Shown here piece by piece: positions 16,395 to 25,101 of a DNA stretch of 64,000 bases. The position numbers and the translations under genes are program-made. Origin of the DNA: an uncultured Clostridia bacterium. Its GTDB lineage: Bacteria; Bacillota; Clostridia; Oscillospirales; Butyricicoccaceae. The notes under the pieces are model-generated. The model was not told the DNA's origin, ran no database searches, and saw nothing but the letters and a program-made list of their open reading frames with translations. Location: assembly GCA_944375715.1 (NCBI GenBank), contig CALWAP010000002.1, positions 1 to 64,000 of the forward strand, read 5' to 3'. The first letter of the stretch is position 1. Every line of letters begins with the position of its first letter.

Positions 16395-17611
16395 TGAACA
16401 ATCTTGAAAAACGGATATTTGATTCCCAGCCCGACCTGTTTGCCCTTGACACGGCCATAGAAAGCTGCGAAAAGTCAAAGGACGGATGGGCGGTTACCCT
16501 GGACAAAACGATATTTTTCCCCCGCGGCGGCGGACAGCCCTGCGACAAAGGGAGCATAAACGGGCTTGAGGTAAAGGACACCTATGAGGAAAACGGAAAG
16601 ATAATCCATATCCTCCCCTCACCTGCAGAGCCGGGCGCTGCGGCCCATTGTGAAATAGACGCCGATACCCGACGCGGCCATATGGCACATCATCTGGCCC
16701 AGCATATCCTCTCGGCCCACCTGACAGCCATGCTTGGAAACGACACCAAAAGCGCCGCTGTCACCTGCCGCCTCGGGCATATCGAGCTGCCGCTGCCATT
16801 GACTGCCGCTGAGATATCACTTGTTGAAAAGGCGGCCAACAAGACCGTAAAATACGCCCTGCCGGTAAAGACATATTATCTCACCCCTGAAGAGGCCTCC
16901 AAAAAGGCTGTAAGGGGGAAGATAACCCCTCACGAGATGATAAGGCTTGTCGAGATTGAAGGCTTTGACATCAATGCCTGCGGCGGCACCCACTGCCGCA
17001 ATACCGCCGATATAGGCCAGATAGTCATAACGGGATACAAAGAGGTCAGGGGGCTTTTCAGGATCTACTTCAAAGCGGGCAAAGCCGCGCAAAATGAACT
17101 TGAAGGTCGTACCGAAGCCCTTATCTCGGCACAGTCCGACCTTGGATGCGAAACCACAGACGAACTTTCACAAAAGGCCGAAAATGCCCGAAACACGATA
17201 AATGAACTTGAACGTCAGGTATCGCACCTCAAAAAGGCGCTTTTCGAAAACGACCTTGAGCGGCTGAGGCTTTCGGGCGAGGAAGCGGGCGATTTCCTTT
17301 TTTCCTGCTTTAAAGCCGCAAGCTCAGACCCAAAACATTGGAAATCGGTGTGCAAAACCTATACCGAAAGCCATAAGGCCGTGTGCTTCCTGGCTTTGGA
17401 AAGTGAAAACGGCGTGACCGTCATGGCACTGAGGTCCAAAGGGAAGGAAGGCCCCGATATGGGGGCTTATATAAAAAGGCTGGCCCAGGCCCTGGGCGGA
17501 AAGGGAGGCGGAAGCCAGGTTGACGCGCAGTGCCTGCTGCCGCTTTGCCCTGAATCCCTTGAAGCTTTCGGGCAGGAGGCCTGCCAGATAAGAAAGGAGC
17601 TTAACAAATGA
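16394..17611 (+). CDS. Alanyl-tRNA editing protein AlaX-L (AlaRS editing plus DHHA1 domains)
   Basis: The 405-residue free-standing editing protein is expected to deacylate mischarged Ser- or Gly-tRNA(Ala). It has an N-terminal threonyl/alanyl second-additional-like region (FFPRGGGQPCDKG), the zinc-binding HxxxH as HHLAQH, the C-x-x-x-H as CGGTHCRNTADIG, a coiled coil (about 250-280) and a C-terminal DHHA1-like domain with GGKGGGS. That makes it a long AlaX form rather than a full AlaRS, since the aminoacylation domain is missing. It overlaps both neighbours by a few bases. Confidence 0.9.
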   Translation: MNNLEKRIFDSQPDLFALDTAIESCEKSKDGWAVTLDKTIFFPRGGGQPCDKGSINGLEVKDTYEENGKIIHILPSPAEPGAAAHCEIDADTRRGHMAHHLAQHILSAHLTAMLGNDTKSAAVTCRLGHIELPLPLTAAEISLVEKAANKTVKYALPVKTYYLTPEEASKKAVRGKITPHEMIRLVEIEGFDINACGGTHCRNTADIGQIVITGYKEVRGLFRIYFKAGKAAQNELEGRTEALISAQSDLGCETTDELSQKAENARNTINELERQVSHLKKALFENDLERLRLSGEEAGDFLFSCFKAASSDPKHWKSVCKTYTESHKAVCFLALESENGVTVMALRSKGKEGPDMGAYIKRLAQALGGKGGGSQVDAQCLLPLCPESLEAFGQEACQIRKELNK

Positions 17612-18513
17612 CCATTGACAGAGAAACCGCCTTAAAGGCCATCGAGCGTATGTGCGACCGTCAGTCGATAAGGAACTTTTCCGACAGGCCCATACCCGAC
17701 GAGGACCTGCAAAAGGTGCTTGACGCCGCCACCGCGGCGGCCTCGGCCGGCAACCTCCAGCCCGTGTCAGTCATAGTCGAAAGGGACCATGAGCGCGGAA
17801 AACGCCTGGGCGAGCTTTGCACAAAACAGCCCTTTATCGGCAAAGCCTCGGCAAACCTTATCTTCCTTCTTGATTGGCATAAGCTGAGCGTATACGCCGC
17901 CTGCCGAAACGCACCTTTCAACTGCAACGACAGCTGGATGCACTTTGTCACAGGCATGGAGGATGTCATGTGTATAGCCCAGGCGGCGGAAACGGCGGCC
18001 TGGCTTTTAGGCATAGGCTCCTGCTACATAGGCACGGCCATGCATTCCGGCAGCGAGATAGCCGAAATGTATAATATCCCCCAAAGGGCATACCCCATGC
18101 TGGTTTTGGCTTTGGGCTATCCCGCAGATATCCCTGCCAAGCGCCGCAAGCTGGAAAAGGAGAGCATCTTCTTTGAAGGCTCCTACCCCGATTTGAGCGA
18201 CGAACAGATCTGCGAGATATACGACAGGAAATATGAGGGCATTACCCTTTCCTTCCCCAAGCAGGAGGAGGCAAGGCTCGCCATGGTGGAAAAGTTCCGC
18301 CGCGGGCTTCTGACCACATACTCCCCCGAAAAGACCGAGGAAATAATCAAAGAGGCTTTGGAAAGGGGCTATATAACCGAAATCCAGCGCCGCTTCGGCA
18401 TACATTATCACGCGGTCGACAATTACAATATGGGCGGGCATATCCTTGAAATGATGCATAAACAGGACCTGTACCCCTCAAAGATCCTCAGAGAGGGGAA
18501 AATAGAGCTTTAA
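17608..18513 (+). CDS. Nitroreductase family FMN-dependent oxidoreductase
   Basis: The 301-residue protein has the nitroreductase core: RQSIRNFSDRPIPDEDLQKVLDAA with the FMN phosphate-binding RxSxR pattern, SAGNLQPV, and a late LGIGSCYIGT loop. About 90 residues follow the normal core (after LGYPADIPAKR), a longer tail than typical members. The start ATG overlaps the AlaX stop (ATGA). The electron acceptor is unknown. Its place between tRNA editing and NAD salvage genes does not identify a substrate. Confidence 0.9.
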   Translation: MTIDRETALKAIERMCDRQSIRNFSDRPIPDEDLQKVLDAATAAASAGNLQPVSVIVERDHERGKRLGELCTKQPFIGKASANLIFLLDWHKLSVYAACRNAPFNCNDSWMHFVTGMEDVMCIAQAAETAAWLLGIGSCYIGTAMHSGSEIAEMYNIPQRAYPMLVLALGYPADIPAKRRKLEKESIFFEGSYPDLSDEQICEIYDRKYEGITLSFPKQEEARLAMVEKFRRGLLTTYSPEKTEEIIKEALERGYITEIQRRFGIHYHAVDNYNMGGHILEMMHKQDLYPSKILREGKIEL

Positions 18514-18538
18514 ATTAAAACCCAAGGAGATAAATGAC

Positions 18539-19984
18539 ATGAACCTGCATACAAACCTTTCCATGCTGACCGACTTTTACGAGTTTACCATGGCCAACGG
18601 CTATCTTAAAAGCGGCATTGCCGACACGGTGGCCTATTTTGACATGTTTTTCAGGAAGATACCCGACGGCGGCGGATACGCCATTATGGCCGGCGTCGAG
18701 CAGCTGGTAGACTATCTTAAAAACCTGCATTTTGACAGAGAGGATATTGAATATCTAAGAAGCAAGAACTGTTTCTGCCAGGAATTCCTTGATTACATGG
18801 AAAATTTCAGCTTTCAGTGTGATGTCTGGGCAGTCCCGGAGGGCAGCCCCATATTCCCCGGAGAACCTTTGGTCACGGTCAAAGGCCCCGTCATGCAGGC
18901 TCAGTTCATCGAAACGATGGTGCTTCTGACCATAAACCACCAGAGCCTTATCGCCACCAAAGCCAACCGCATGGTCAGGGCGGCCAACGGCAGGGCTGTC
19001 ATGGAGTTCGGCTCCCGCAGGGCCCAGGGAGCCGACGGAGCTGTCCTGGGCGCCAGGGCGGCATATATCGGCGGCGCGGTGGGGACCGCCTGCGTCATGT
19101 CGGATCAGTATTTCGGCACGCCGGCTTTGGGCACCATGGCCCACAGCTGGGTCCAGATGTTCCCCGATGAATATTCCTCCTTCAAAGCCTATGCCGAGAC
19201 ATATCCCCAAAACTGCACACTGCTTATCGATACCTACAATGTTTTAAAATCGGGCCTGCCCAACGCCATAAAAACGGCAAAAGAGGTCCTGGAACCCATG
19301 GGCTGCCGTTTAAAGGGCGTCAGGATAGACTCGGGTGACATAGCCTATTTAAGCAAGCGCATAAGGCAGGAGCTGGATAAAGAGGGCATGGGAGATTGCG
19401 GCATAGTCGTTTCCAACTCGCTGGACGAGTTTCTTATAAGGGACCTTCTGATGCAGGGCGCCCAGATAAATTCCTTCGGCATTGGCGAGCGCCTTATCAC
19501 CTCCCGCAGCGAGCCGGTTTTCGGCGGAGTTTACAAGCTGGTGGCAATCGAGGACGAAAAGGGAAATATAGTCCCCAAAATAAAGATCTCGGAGAATATC
19601 GAAAAGATAACCACCCCTCACTTCAAAAAGCTCTGGAGACTGTCAAGCCGGAAAGACGGCCACTATATTGCCGATGTCATAACCCTTCACGATGAAGTCA
19701 TAGACGACACAAAGCCCTATACGATTTTCGATCCCAATTTTACATGGAAAAAGCAGACTCTTGAAAACTTCAAGGCCGAGCCTGTAATGGAACAGCTTTT
19801 TAAAGAGGGCAAGTGCGTTTACCGCGAAAGGGGAATAAATGAAATACAGGAATACTGCAAAAACACCACTTCCCGCCTGTGGGGCGAGGTGACCAGGTTT
19901 GAAAATCCCCACCCCTATTATGTCGACCTTTCGCAGAAGCTGTGGGATATCAAAAACGATCTTTTGCAAAAAAACAGCTTTTAG
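18539..19984 (+). CDS. pncB: Nicotinate phosphoribosyltransferase
   Basis: The 481-residue enzyme joins nicotinate to PRPP, the first step of NAD salvage. Motifs are LLTDFYEFTMANGYL-like at the N-terminus, EFGSRRAQGADGA, the phosphoribosyl site region VRIDSGDIAYLSK, and SNSLDEF. GGAGATAAATGAC precedes the ATG. It is the last gene of the operon and is followed by a strong terminator. Confidence 0.97.
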   Translation: MNLHTNLSMLTDFYEFTMANGYLKSGIADTVAYFDMFFRKIPDGGGYAIMAGVEQLVDYLKNLHFDREDIEYLRSKNCFCQEFLDYMENFSFQCDVWAVPEGSPIFPGEPLVTVKGPVMQAQFIETMVLLTINHQSLIATKANRMVRAANGRAVMEFGSRRAQGADGAVLGARAAYIGGAVGTACVMSDQYFGTPALGTMAHSWVQMFPDEYSSFKAYAETYPQNCTLLIDTYNVLKSGLPNAIKTAKEVLEPMGCRLKGVRIDSGDIAYLSKRIRQELDKEGMGDCGIVVSNSLDEFLIRDLLMQGAQINSFGIGERLITSRSEPVFGGVYKLVAIEDEKGNIVPKIKISENIEKITTPHFKKLWRLSSRKDGHYIADVITLHDEVIDDTKPYTIFDPNFTWKKQTLENFKAEPVMEQLFKEGKCVYRERGINEIQEYCKNTTSRLWGEVTRFENPHPYYVDLSQKLWDIKNDLLQKNSF

Positions 19985-19997
19985 AATATTTTCCGCC

Positions 19998-20030
19998 AAA
20001 AAGGCGCGGCCATGGCCGCGCCTTTTTTAC
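19998..20030. terminator. Terminator after pncB
   Basis: A long GC-rich palindrome (AAAGGCGCGGCC/GGCCGCGCCTTT) with A- and T-tracts on both sides can serve both pncB and the convergent XRE gene. Confidence 0.85.
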
Positions 20031-20038
20031 TGTCTTTT

Positions 20039-20233
20039 TTATTGTTCGGCAGAAAACAGCTCATCCACCCTTATTTCAAGTTCCCTGGCCAGCTTAAAAG
20101 CCAAGGACAGCGTCGGGTCATACTTATTGTTCTCAATGGCATTGACGGTTTGCCGCGATACGCCGCACCTTTTTGCCAGCTCCTCCTGAGAAAGGCCCAG
20201 CTCCTTTCTTCTTTGCCTTATGATGTTTTCCAT
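20039..20233 (-). CDS. XRE family repressor
   Basis: The 64-residue protein is little more than a Cro/CI helix-turn-helix: IRQRRKELGLSQEELAKRCGVSRQTVNAIENNKYDPTLSLAFKLA has been read as the five-helix fold, here named by its short motifs RRKELGLSQEELA and VSRQTVNAIE. Very similar YozG/YvaO-type regulators sit next to small membrane genes. Its ATG lies two bases behind the stop of the membrane gene, so they are cotranscribed, and the paired palindromes upstream are its likely operators. Confidence 0.93.
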   Translation of the reverse strand: MENIIRQRRKELGLSQEELAKRCGVSRQTVNAIENNKYDPTLSLAFKLARELEIRVDELFSAEQ

Positions 20234-20234
20234 A

Positions 20235-20525
20235 TCAGCCCCCGTGCCTCTTTCTGTAATACATCAAGGACACAAAATAGAGTATAGCGGCAACCTCCAG
20301 CTCAACAAACGGGTTCGAGACCATGGGCCGGGCCTTCACAAAGTTCACAATGACATCCAGCAAATTTCCGCCCATTACGGCGCTTAGGGTAAATGCGCTC
20401 GCCTTCCAAACGATGACCTGACCCCTTTCGTCCCCCGGCATTACCAAAGACACCAGCATTATAACATCCAAAACGGCAAAAATGACTAAAACCCCGCCCA
20501 AAAAAATCATAGCACCCGCCGGCAT
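20235..20525 (-). CDS. Small membrane protein linked to XRE regulator
   Basis: The 96-residue protein has three hydrophobic spans (MIFLGGVLVIFAVLDVIMLV, ASAFTLSAVMGGNLLDVIV, and a final VEVAAILYFVSLMYY-like segment). It resembles DUF2178-type proteins found with short XRE regulators, but I cannot assign it firmly. The start at 20525 is set by AAAGGAGG eight bases upstream. The function is unknown. Confidence 0.8.
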   Translation of the reverse strand: MPAGAMIFLGGVLVIFAVLDVIMLVSLVMPGDERGQVIVWKASAFTLSAVMGGNLLDVIVNFVKARPMVSNPFVELEVAAILYFVSLMYYRKRHGG

Positions 20526-20555
20526 GCCTGTTTCCTCCTTTGTCATATAGATTAA

Positions 20556-20619
20556 TGTCAAAAGTTTTTGACATATTGAGGATATCATCCTTATGCCAAA
20601 ATGTCAAGAGTATTTGACA
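20556..20619 (-). promoter_or_regulatory. Promoter with two palindromic operators for the XRE operon
   Basis: Two inverted repeats of the form TGTCAA-N6-TTGACA lie at 20556-20573 and 20602-20619, 46 bases apart. The distal copy supplies a -35 (TTGACA) spaced 17 bases from TATCCT (-10) on the minus strand; the proximal copy falls just after the expected start of transcription. This layout fits autorepression by the XRE protein. Confidence 0.7.
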
Positions 20620-20676
20620 TTTATGCTTTTTCCCAAGCGTTCTGGGTTATTTCCTCAATTTTCCGATAAAACCATA

Positions 20677-20740
20677 TTGACAAAAGCTCCCCTTTGGTAT
20701 ATGCTCAGTTCAGAAAGACCCCTCCCCCAGGGGGTGGGGT
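20677..20740 (+). promoter_or_regulatory. Promoter and CsoR-type operator
   Basis: TTGACA (20677-20682) and TATGCT (20700-20705) are 17 bases apart. Just downstream, 20718-20740 is a palindrome made of ACCCC, T, CCCCC, A, GGGGG, T, GGGGT. Such C/G-tract palindromes are the known operator type of CsoR/RcnR-family repressors, so metal-responsive derepression is expected. Confidence 0.85.
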
Positions 20741-20763
20741 AAAACAACGAGGAGGTTTACCTT

Positions 20764-21027
20764 TTGTCCCACAGCCATTATACCAAAGCACTTGATAACC
20801 GCCTTGCCTCGGTGGAGGGCCTCATAGGAGCCATAAGACGCATGATGTCCGAAGGCCGCGACTGCGAGGAGATACTGCTCCAGCTGTCGGCAGCCGAAAG
20901 CTCCATCAAAAAGATAGCCAAGATAGTTTTAAAAGACCACTTCAACCGCTGTGTCAAGGAGAGCATTGAAAACGGCGATAACGAAGCCATAGAAAGCTTC
21001 GACACAATTTTGGATAAATTTATTTAA
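20764..21027 (+). CDS. Metal-sensing CsoR/RcnR family repressor
   Basis: The 87-residue all-helical DUF156 protein has the metal ligands Cys34, His59 and Cys63 (spacing 25 and 4, as in CsoR and InrS). The N-terminus adds His3 and His5, which could supply a fourth ligand as in the nickel sensor InrS or RcnR. It starts with TTG, behind GAGGAGG. It heads an operon with an HMA protein and a P1B ATPase, and an operator palindrome lies upstream. Which metal it senses is not settled by the sequence. Confidence 0.9.
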   Translation: MSHSHYTKALDNRLASVEGLIGAIRRMMSEGRDCEEILLQLSAAESSIKKIAKIVLKDHFNRCVKESIENGDNEAIESFDTILDKFI

Positions 21028-21041
21028 AAAGGAGCAACATC

Positions 21042-21254
21042 ATGAAAAAGACATTCAAGCTGGAAGATCTGGACTGCGCCAACTGCGCCGCCGCCATGGA
21101 AAGGGGCATCAATGCTCTGGACGGTGTCAACTCGGCCACCGTCAACTTTATGGGCATGAAGCTTATCCTGGACGCTCAGGACGAGAAGTTTGACGAAGTC
21201 CTCAAGGCCGCCAAAAAGGTTGCCGCAAAATACGACACCACCATTGTAGGCTAA
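21042..21254 (+). CDS. Heavy-metal-associated domain protein (metallochaperone)
   Basis: The 70-residue ferredoxin-like HMA domain has the metal-binding CANC at about residues 14-17. Proteins of this size hand Cu(I) or Zn/Cd to P1B ATPases. The ATPase downstream lacks an N-terminal HMA domain of its own, so this small protein may replace it. It sits 14 bases after the CsoR-family gene. Confidence 0.92.
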   Translation: MKKTFKLEDLDCANCAAAMERGINALDGVNSATVNFMGMKLILDAQDEKFDEVLKAAKKVAAKYDTTIVG

Positions 21255-21261
21255 ACCCTCT

Positions 21262-21284
21262 GCTCCCGCCCTTTGGGCGGGAGC
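21262..21284 (+). terminator. Hairpin between HMA gene and ATPase
   Basis: A perfect 10-bp stem (GCTCCCGCCC/GGGCGGGAGC) with loop TTT is followed by CCTATTTC, a weak T-tract. It probably lets some transcripts through, giving more chaperone than ATPase. Confidence 0.6.
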
Positions 21285-21316
21285 CCTATTTCAACTCAAA
21301 AAGGAATGTGACTTAT

Positions 21317-23176
21317 ATGACCGGAAAACTCAAAAAAAGACTTTATCGCATAATCGTTTCGGCGATCTTTTTTTTCAGCGGCATGATACTGCCCCACTCC
21401 CTTTTGCCCTATCTTCATGAAATACTGCTTATTTCGGCCTATGTCATAGTCGGTTATGATGTTATTTTGAAGGCCGTCAAGAATATAATGCGCGGCAAGG
21501 TCTTTGACGAAAACTTTCTCATGACCATTGCCACCTTCGGCGCCTTTGCCTTAAAGGATTACGACGAGGCAACGGCCGTCATGCTCTTTTATCAGATAGG
21601 CGAACTTTTCCAAAGCTATGCCATAAATCAGTCAAGAAAATCCATTTCCGACCTTATGGACATCCGTCCCGATTACGCCAACGTAAAGCGCGACGGTGAG
21701 ATAGTCACCGTCGACCCCGAAGAGGTCGCCGTCGGCGACGAGATAGTCATAAAGGCCGGCGAAAGGGTCCCGCTGGACGCCGTTGTCACATCGGGCCGCT
21801 CCACTTTGGACACCTCGGCCCTTACGGGCGAATCCCTTCCCAGGGATGTTTCGGAAGGCGACGCCATACTTTCGGGCTATATTAATCTAAACGGCCTTCT
21901 GACAGCCACCGTAACAAAGGAATACGGCGAATCCACGGTCAGCAAGGTGCTTGATCTGGTTGAAAACGCCAGCTCCAAAAAATCCACTTCCGAAAACTTC
22001 ATCACCAAGTTTGCAAGATATTATACACCCACCGTTGTTATTGCGGCCGCCCTTCTGGCCACAATCCCTCCCCTTGTATTAAGCGAGCCCTTCTCCGGCT
22101 GGGTAAAGCGCAGCCTTATATTCCTTGTCATTTCCTGCCCCTGTGCCCTGGTCATTTCGATACCCCTGAGCTTTTTCGGAGGCATAGGCGGAGCGGCCAA
22201 ACGCGGCATCCTGGTCAAGGGCAGCAACTACCTTGAGGCCATGGCCCAGGCCGATACCGTCGTATTCGATAAGACAGGCACCTTGACAAAAGGCGTGTTT
22301 GCCGTCGAAGAGATATGCCCTGCGCCCTCCTTTGACAAAGACGGGCTTATAAGGGCGGCGGCCTTTGCCGAATGTTTCTCCTCCCACCCCATTGCAGCCT
22401 CCCTGCGCAAGGCCTATGGCATGGATATTGACCAAAGCCTTGTGAAAAATGTCAGCGAAATAGCGGGCAAGGGCCTTTCGGCCGAAGTGGACGGCATAAC
22501 GGTCCACGCCGGCAACAAAAAGCTGATGGAGGAAATCGGCGTCATATGCCAGGATACCCCTGACTATGCGACCGTTGTACATGTGGCATATGACGGCAAG
22601 TATATGGGTTATATCCTTATAAACGACGTCATAAAGGATGACAGCGCCGCCGCCATAGCCGATCTAAAAGCCAGCGGCATCAAAAAAACCGTCATGCTTA
22701 CGGGCGACAACAAAGCAGCCGGCGAGCGCGTCGGAAACATGCTGGGCCTTGACAAGGTATATACCCAGCTTCTGCCCGGCGACAAGGTCGATAAGGTCGA
22801 AGAGCTTCTTAAAGAACAGGGAGAAAACTCCAAGCTGGCCTTTGTCGGAGACGGCATAAATGATGCCCCCGTCCTGGCCAGGGCCGATATCGGGATAGCC
22901 ATGGGCGCTTTGGGCTCCGACGCCGCCATCGAGGCGGCCGACATAGTCATCATGACCGACGAGCCTTCCAAGATAGCCACCGCCATAAGGATATCCAAAA
23001 AGACGCTGTCGATAGCAAGGCAGAACACCGTATTTGCCCTGGTCATAAAAATAGGCGTCATGATTTTGGGCGCTTTGAACATGGCCAACATGTGGGCCGC
23101 GGTATTTGCCGATGTCGGCGTCGCCGCCATAGCGATACTCAATTCTTTAAGGGCCCTCAACACTTCAAAACTTTAA
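21317..23176 (+). CDS. P1B-type metal-transporting ATPase
   Basis: The 619-residue cation exporter has the actuator TGES (LTGESLPRD), the SCPCALVIS membrane site, the phosphorylated DKTGTL, the SSHPIA motif and GDGINDAP. The last spans contain a Lys (LVIKIG) and FADVGVAAIAILNSLRAL; a Lys in TM7 and an Asp in D-x-G of TM8 are marks of the P1B-2 (Zn/Cd/Pb) group rather than Cu ATPases. The ATG at 21317 is preferred over a GTG at 21308, which is too close to AAGGA. Export of divalent metal is expected. Confidence 0.92.
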   Translation: MTGKLKKRLYRIIVSAIFFFSGMILPHSLLPYLHEILLISAYVIVGYDVILKAVKNIMRGKVFDENFLMTIATFGAFALKDYDEATAVMLFYQIGELFQSYAINQSRKSISDLMDIRPDYANVKRDGEIVTVDPEEVAVGDEIVIKAGERVPLDAVVTSGRSTLDTSALTGESLPRDVSEGDAILSGYINLNGLLTATVTKEYGESTVSKVLDLVENASSKKSTSENFITKFARYYTPTVVIAAALLATIPPLVLSEPFSGWVKRSLIFLVISCPCALVISIPLSFFGGIGGAAKRGILVKGSNYLEAMAQADTVVFDKTGTLTKGVFAVEEICPAPSFDKDGLIRAAAFAECFSSHPIAASLRKAYGMDIDQSLVKNVSEIAGKGLSAEVDGITVHAGNKKLMEEIGVICQDTPDYATVVHVAYDGKYMGYILINDVIKDDSAAAIADLKASGIKKTVMLTGDNKAAGERVGNMLGLDKVYTQLLPGDKVDKVEELLKEQGENSKLAFVGDGINDAPVLARADIGIAMGALGSDAAIEAADIVIMTDEPSKIATAIRISKKTLSIARQNTVFALVIKIGVMILGALNMANMWAAVFADVGVAAIAILNSLRALNTSKL

Positions 23177-23184
23177 ACCTTACC

Positions 23185-23214
23185 GGGGGACGCAGGTGCG
23201 TCCCCCTTTTTTTC
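23185..23214 (+). terminator. Terminator of the metal operon
   Basis: A perfect 9-bp stem (GGGGGACGC/GCGTCCCCC, loop AGGT) is followed by eight T residues. Confidence 0.92.
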
Positions 23215-23219
23215 ATCTC

Positions 23220-23248
23220 TTGCCTTTTTTCCCGCCCTGCCTTATAAT
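23220..23248 (+). promoter_or_regulatory. Promoter of the transketolase genes
   Basis: TTGCCT (23220-23225) and TATAAT (23243-23248) are 17 bases apart, about 55 bases upstream of the first transketolase ATG. Confidence 0.65.
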
Positions 23249-23305
23249 TTTTATATAGACTCAAAAACGCGGCCTGGGCCGCACAACTGAAAAGGAGTGG
23301 AGTAA

Positions 23306-24145
23306 ATGACAGCCACCGAAAAGAAACAGCTGATGATCACCGCCTGCAAGGTCAGGATGGGGATCATCGAAGGTACCCATGCGGCCAAATCGGGCCATCC
23401 CGGGGGCAGCCTTTCGGCTGCCGACCTTATAACCTATCTTTATTTCAGGCAGATGAAGGTAGATCCGCAGAACCCCCATAATGAAAACCGCGACCGTTTT
23501 GTCCTTTCCAAGGGCCATGCCGCCCCCGCCCTGTATGCTGCCCTGGCCGAAAAGGGGTTTTTCCCGGCAAGCGAGCTTTTAACCCTCAGGCATATCGGAA
23601 GCATCCTTCAGGGCCATCCCAACATGAATGAGACCCCGGGCGTTGATATGTCTACCGGTTCTTTGGGCCAGGGCGTTTCGGCTGCTGCCGGAATGGCTCT
23701 TGCCGCCAAATACATGAAAAAGGACTGCCGCGTTTACGCCCTGCTGGGCGACGGCGAAATTGAGGAAGGCCAGGTGTGGGAAGCCTTTATGTTTTCTTCC
23801 CACTATAAGCTGGACAACCTCTGCGTTATAATCGACAACAACGGCCTTCAGATAGACGGCCCTGTTTCAGAGGTCATGAGCCCCTATCCCATCGCCGAAA
23901 AGCTCCGGGCCTTCGGCTTTGAAACCGCCGAAATTGACGGGCATGATTTTGACGCCATCGAGGAAGCCTTTAAAAAGGCCGAAGGCGTTAAGGACAAGCC
24001 CTTTGCCATAATAATGACGACGGTCAAGGGCAAAGGCGTAAGCTTTATGGAAAACCAGGTTGGCTGGCACGGAAAGGCCCCCAACGATGAAGAATATGCT
24101 CAGGCCATGGCCGAGCTCAAGGCCCGTCTGGCGGAAATGGAGTGA
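23306..24145 (+). CDS. Transketolase, N-terminal (TPP-binding) subunit
   Basis: The 279-residue subunit carries the thiamine diphosphate pyrimidine-side module of split transketolases in the pentose phosphate pathway: GTHAAKSGHPGGSLS, KGHAAPALYAAL, GSLGQGVSAAAGMALA, GDGEIEEGQVWEA and the IIDNNGLQIDG loop. It is normal for anaerobic Firmicutes that transketolase is split into two adjacent genes. GGAGTGGAG precedes the ATG. Confidence 0.96.
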   Translation: MTATEKKQLMITACKVRMGIIEGTHAAKSGHPGGSLSAADLITYLYFRQMKVDPQNPHNENRDRFVLSKGHAAPALYAALAEKGFFPASELLTLRHIGSILQGHPNMNETPGVDMSTGSLGQGVSAAAGMALAAKYMKKDCRVYALLGDGEIEEGQVWEAFMFSSHYKLDNLCVIIDNNGLQIDGPVSEVMSPYPIAEKLRAFGFETAEIDGHDFDAIEEAFKKAEGVKDKPFAIIMTTVKGKGVSFMENQVGWHGKAPNDEEYAQAMAELKARLAEME

Positions 24146-24150
24146 TAAAT

Positions 24151-25089
24151 ATGGCAGATATTAAAATAGCTACCCGCGAAAGCTACGGCAACGCCCTTAA
24201 AGAGCTGGCCTCCGAACATGATGACCTTATCGTCCTGGACGCCGACCTGGCCGGAGCCACAAAAACCAACATATTCCTCAAAGCATTCCCCAACCGCCAT
24301 TTCAACTGCGGCATTGCCGAGGGCAACATGATAGCCGCCGCTGCCGGGGCTGCCGCCATGGGTCTGGTGCCCTTTGCTTCCAGCTTTGCCATGTTTGCAG
24401 CCGGCCGTGCCTTTGAACAGGTCCGCAATTCTGTCGGATATCCCCATCTCAATGTCAAAATAGGCGCGACCCACGGCGGCATATCGGTGGGCGAGGACGG
24501 TGCTTCACATCAGTGCTGCGAGGACTTTGCCCTGATGCGTTCCATTCCCGGCATGGTCGTCATGTCCCCTTCGGACGACATCGAGGCCAAAGCCATGGTC
24601 AAAGCAGCCTATGCCCACATAGGGCCCGTTTATATGCGCTTTGGCCGTTCGGCCGTACCTGTGTTCCACAGCGAGGATTATACGTTTGAAATAGGCAAAG
24701 GCGAGCTTATCTCCGATGGCTCCGATATTGCAATTATCGCAAACGGCCTTCTGGTAGCCGAAGCCATCAAGGCAGGCCAAGCCCTTAAGGAACAGGGAAT
24801 AAACGCCATGGTTATAAACATGCCCACCATAAAGCCCCTGGACGAAGAGCTGGTTTTGAAAGCCGCCATGAAGTGCGGTAAGATAATAACCTGCGAAGAG
24901 CATAACATAATAGGCGGCCTGGGCGAAGCCGTATGCTCCCTGCTTTCCGAAAAGCACCCGACCCCTGTCTGCCGCATCGGCATAAATGACGAGTTTGGGC
25001 ACTCAGGTCCCGCCGCAGGTCTTTTGGAGCAGTTTGGCCTTACCGCCGACAACATCGCAAAAAAAGCCAAGGAATTTCTGGGCAAATAA
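24151..25089 (+). CDS. Transketolase, C-terminal subunit
   Basis: The 312-residue partner holds the pyrimidine-binding and C-terminal domains: VLDADLAGATKTN, FNCGIAEGNMIAAAAG, the catalytic-side THGGISVGEDGASHQ, MSPSDDIEAKAM, and EEHNIIGGLGEAV. The ATG at 24151 follows GGAGTG. It starts five bases after the first subunit ends, so the two are made together. Confidence 0.96.
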   Translation: MADIKIATRESYGNALKELASEHDDLIVLDADLAGATKTNIFLKAFPNRHFNCGIAEGNMIAAAAGAAAMGLVPFASSFAMFAAGRAFEQVRNSVGYPHLNVKIGATHGGISVGEDGASHQCCEDFALMRSIPGMVVMSPSDDIEAKAMVKAAYAHIGPVYMRFGRSAVPVFHSEDYTFEIGKGELISDGSDIAIIANGLLVAEAIKAGQALKEQGINAMVINMPTIKPLDEELVLKAAMKCGKIITCEEHNIIGGLGEAVCSLLSEKHPTPVCRIGINDEFGHSGPAAGLLEQFGLTADNIAKKAKEFLGK

Positions 25090-25101
25090 AAAACGTAATT
25101 A

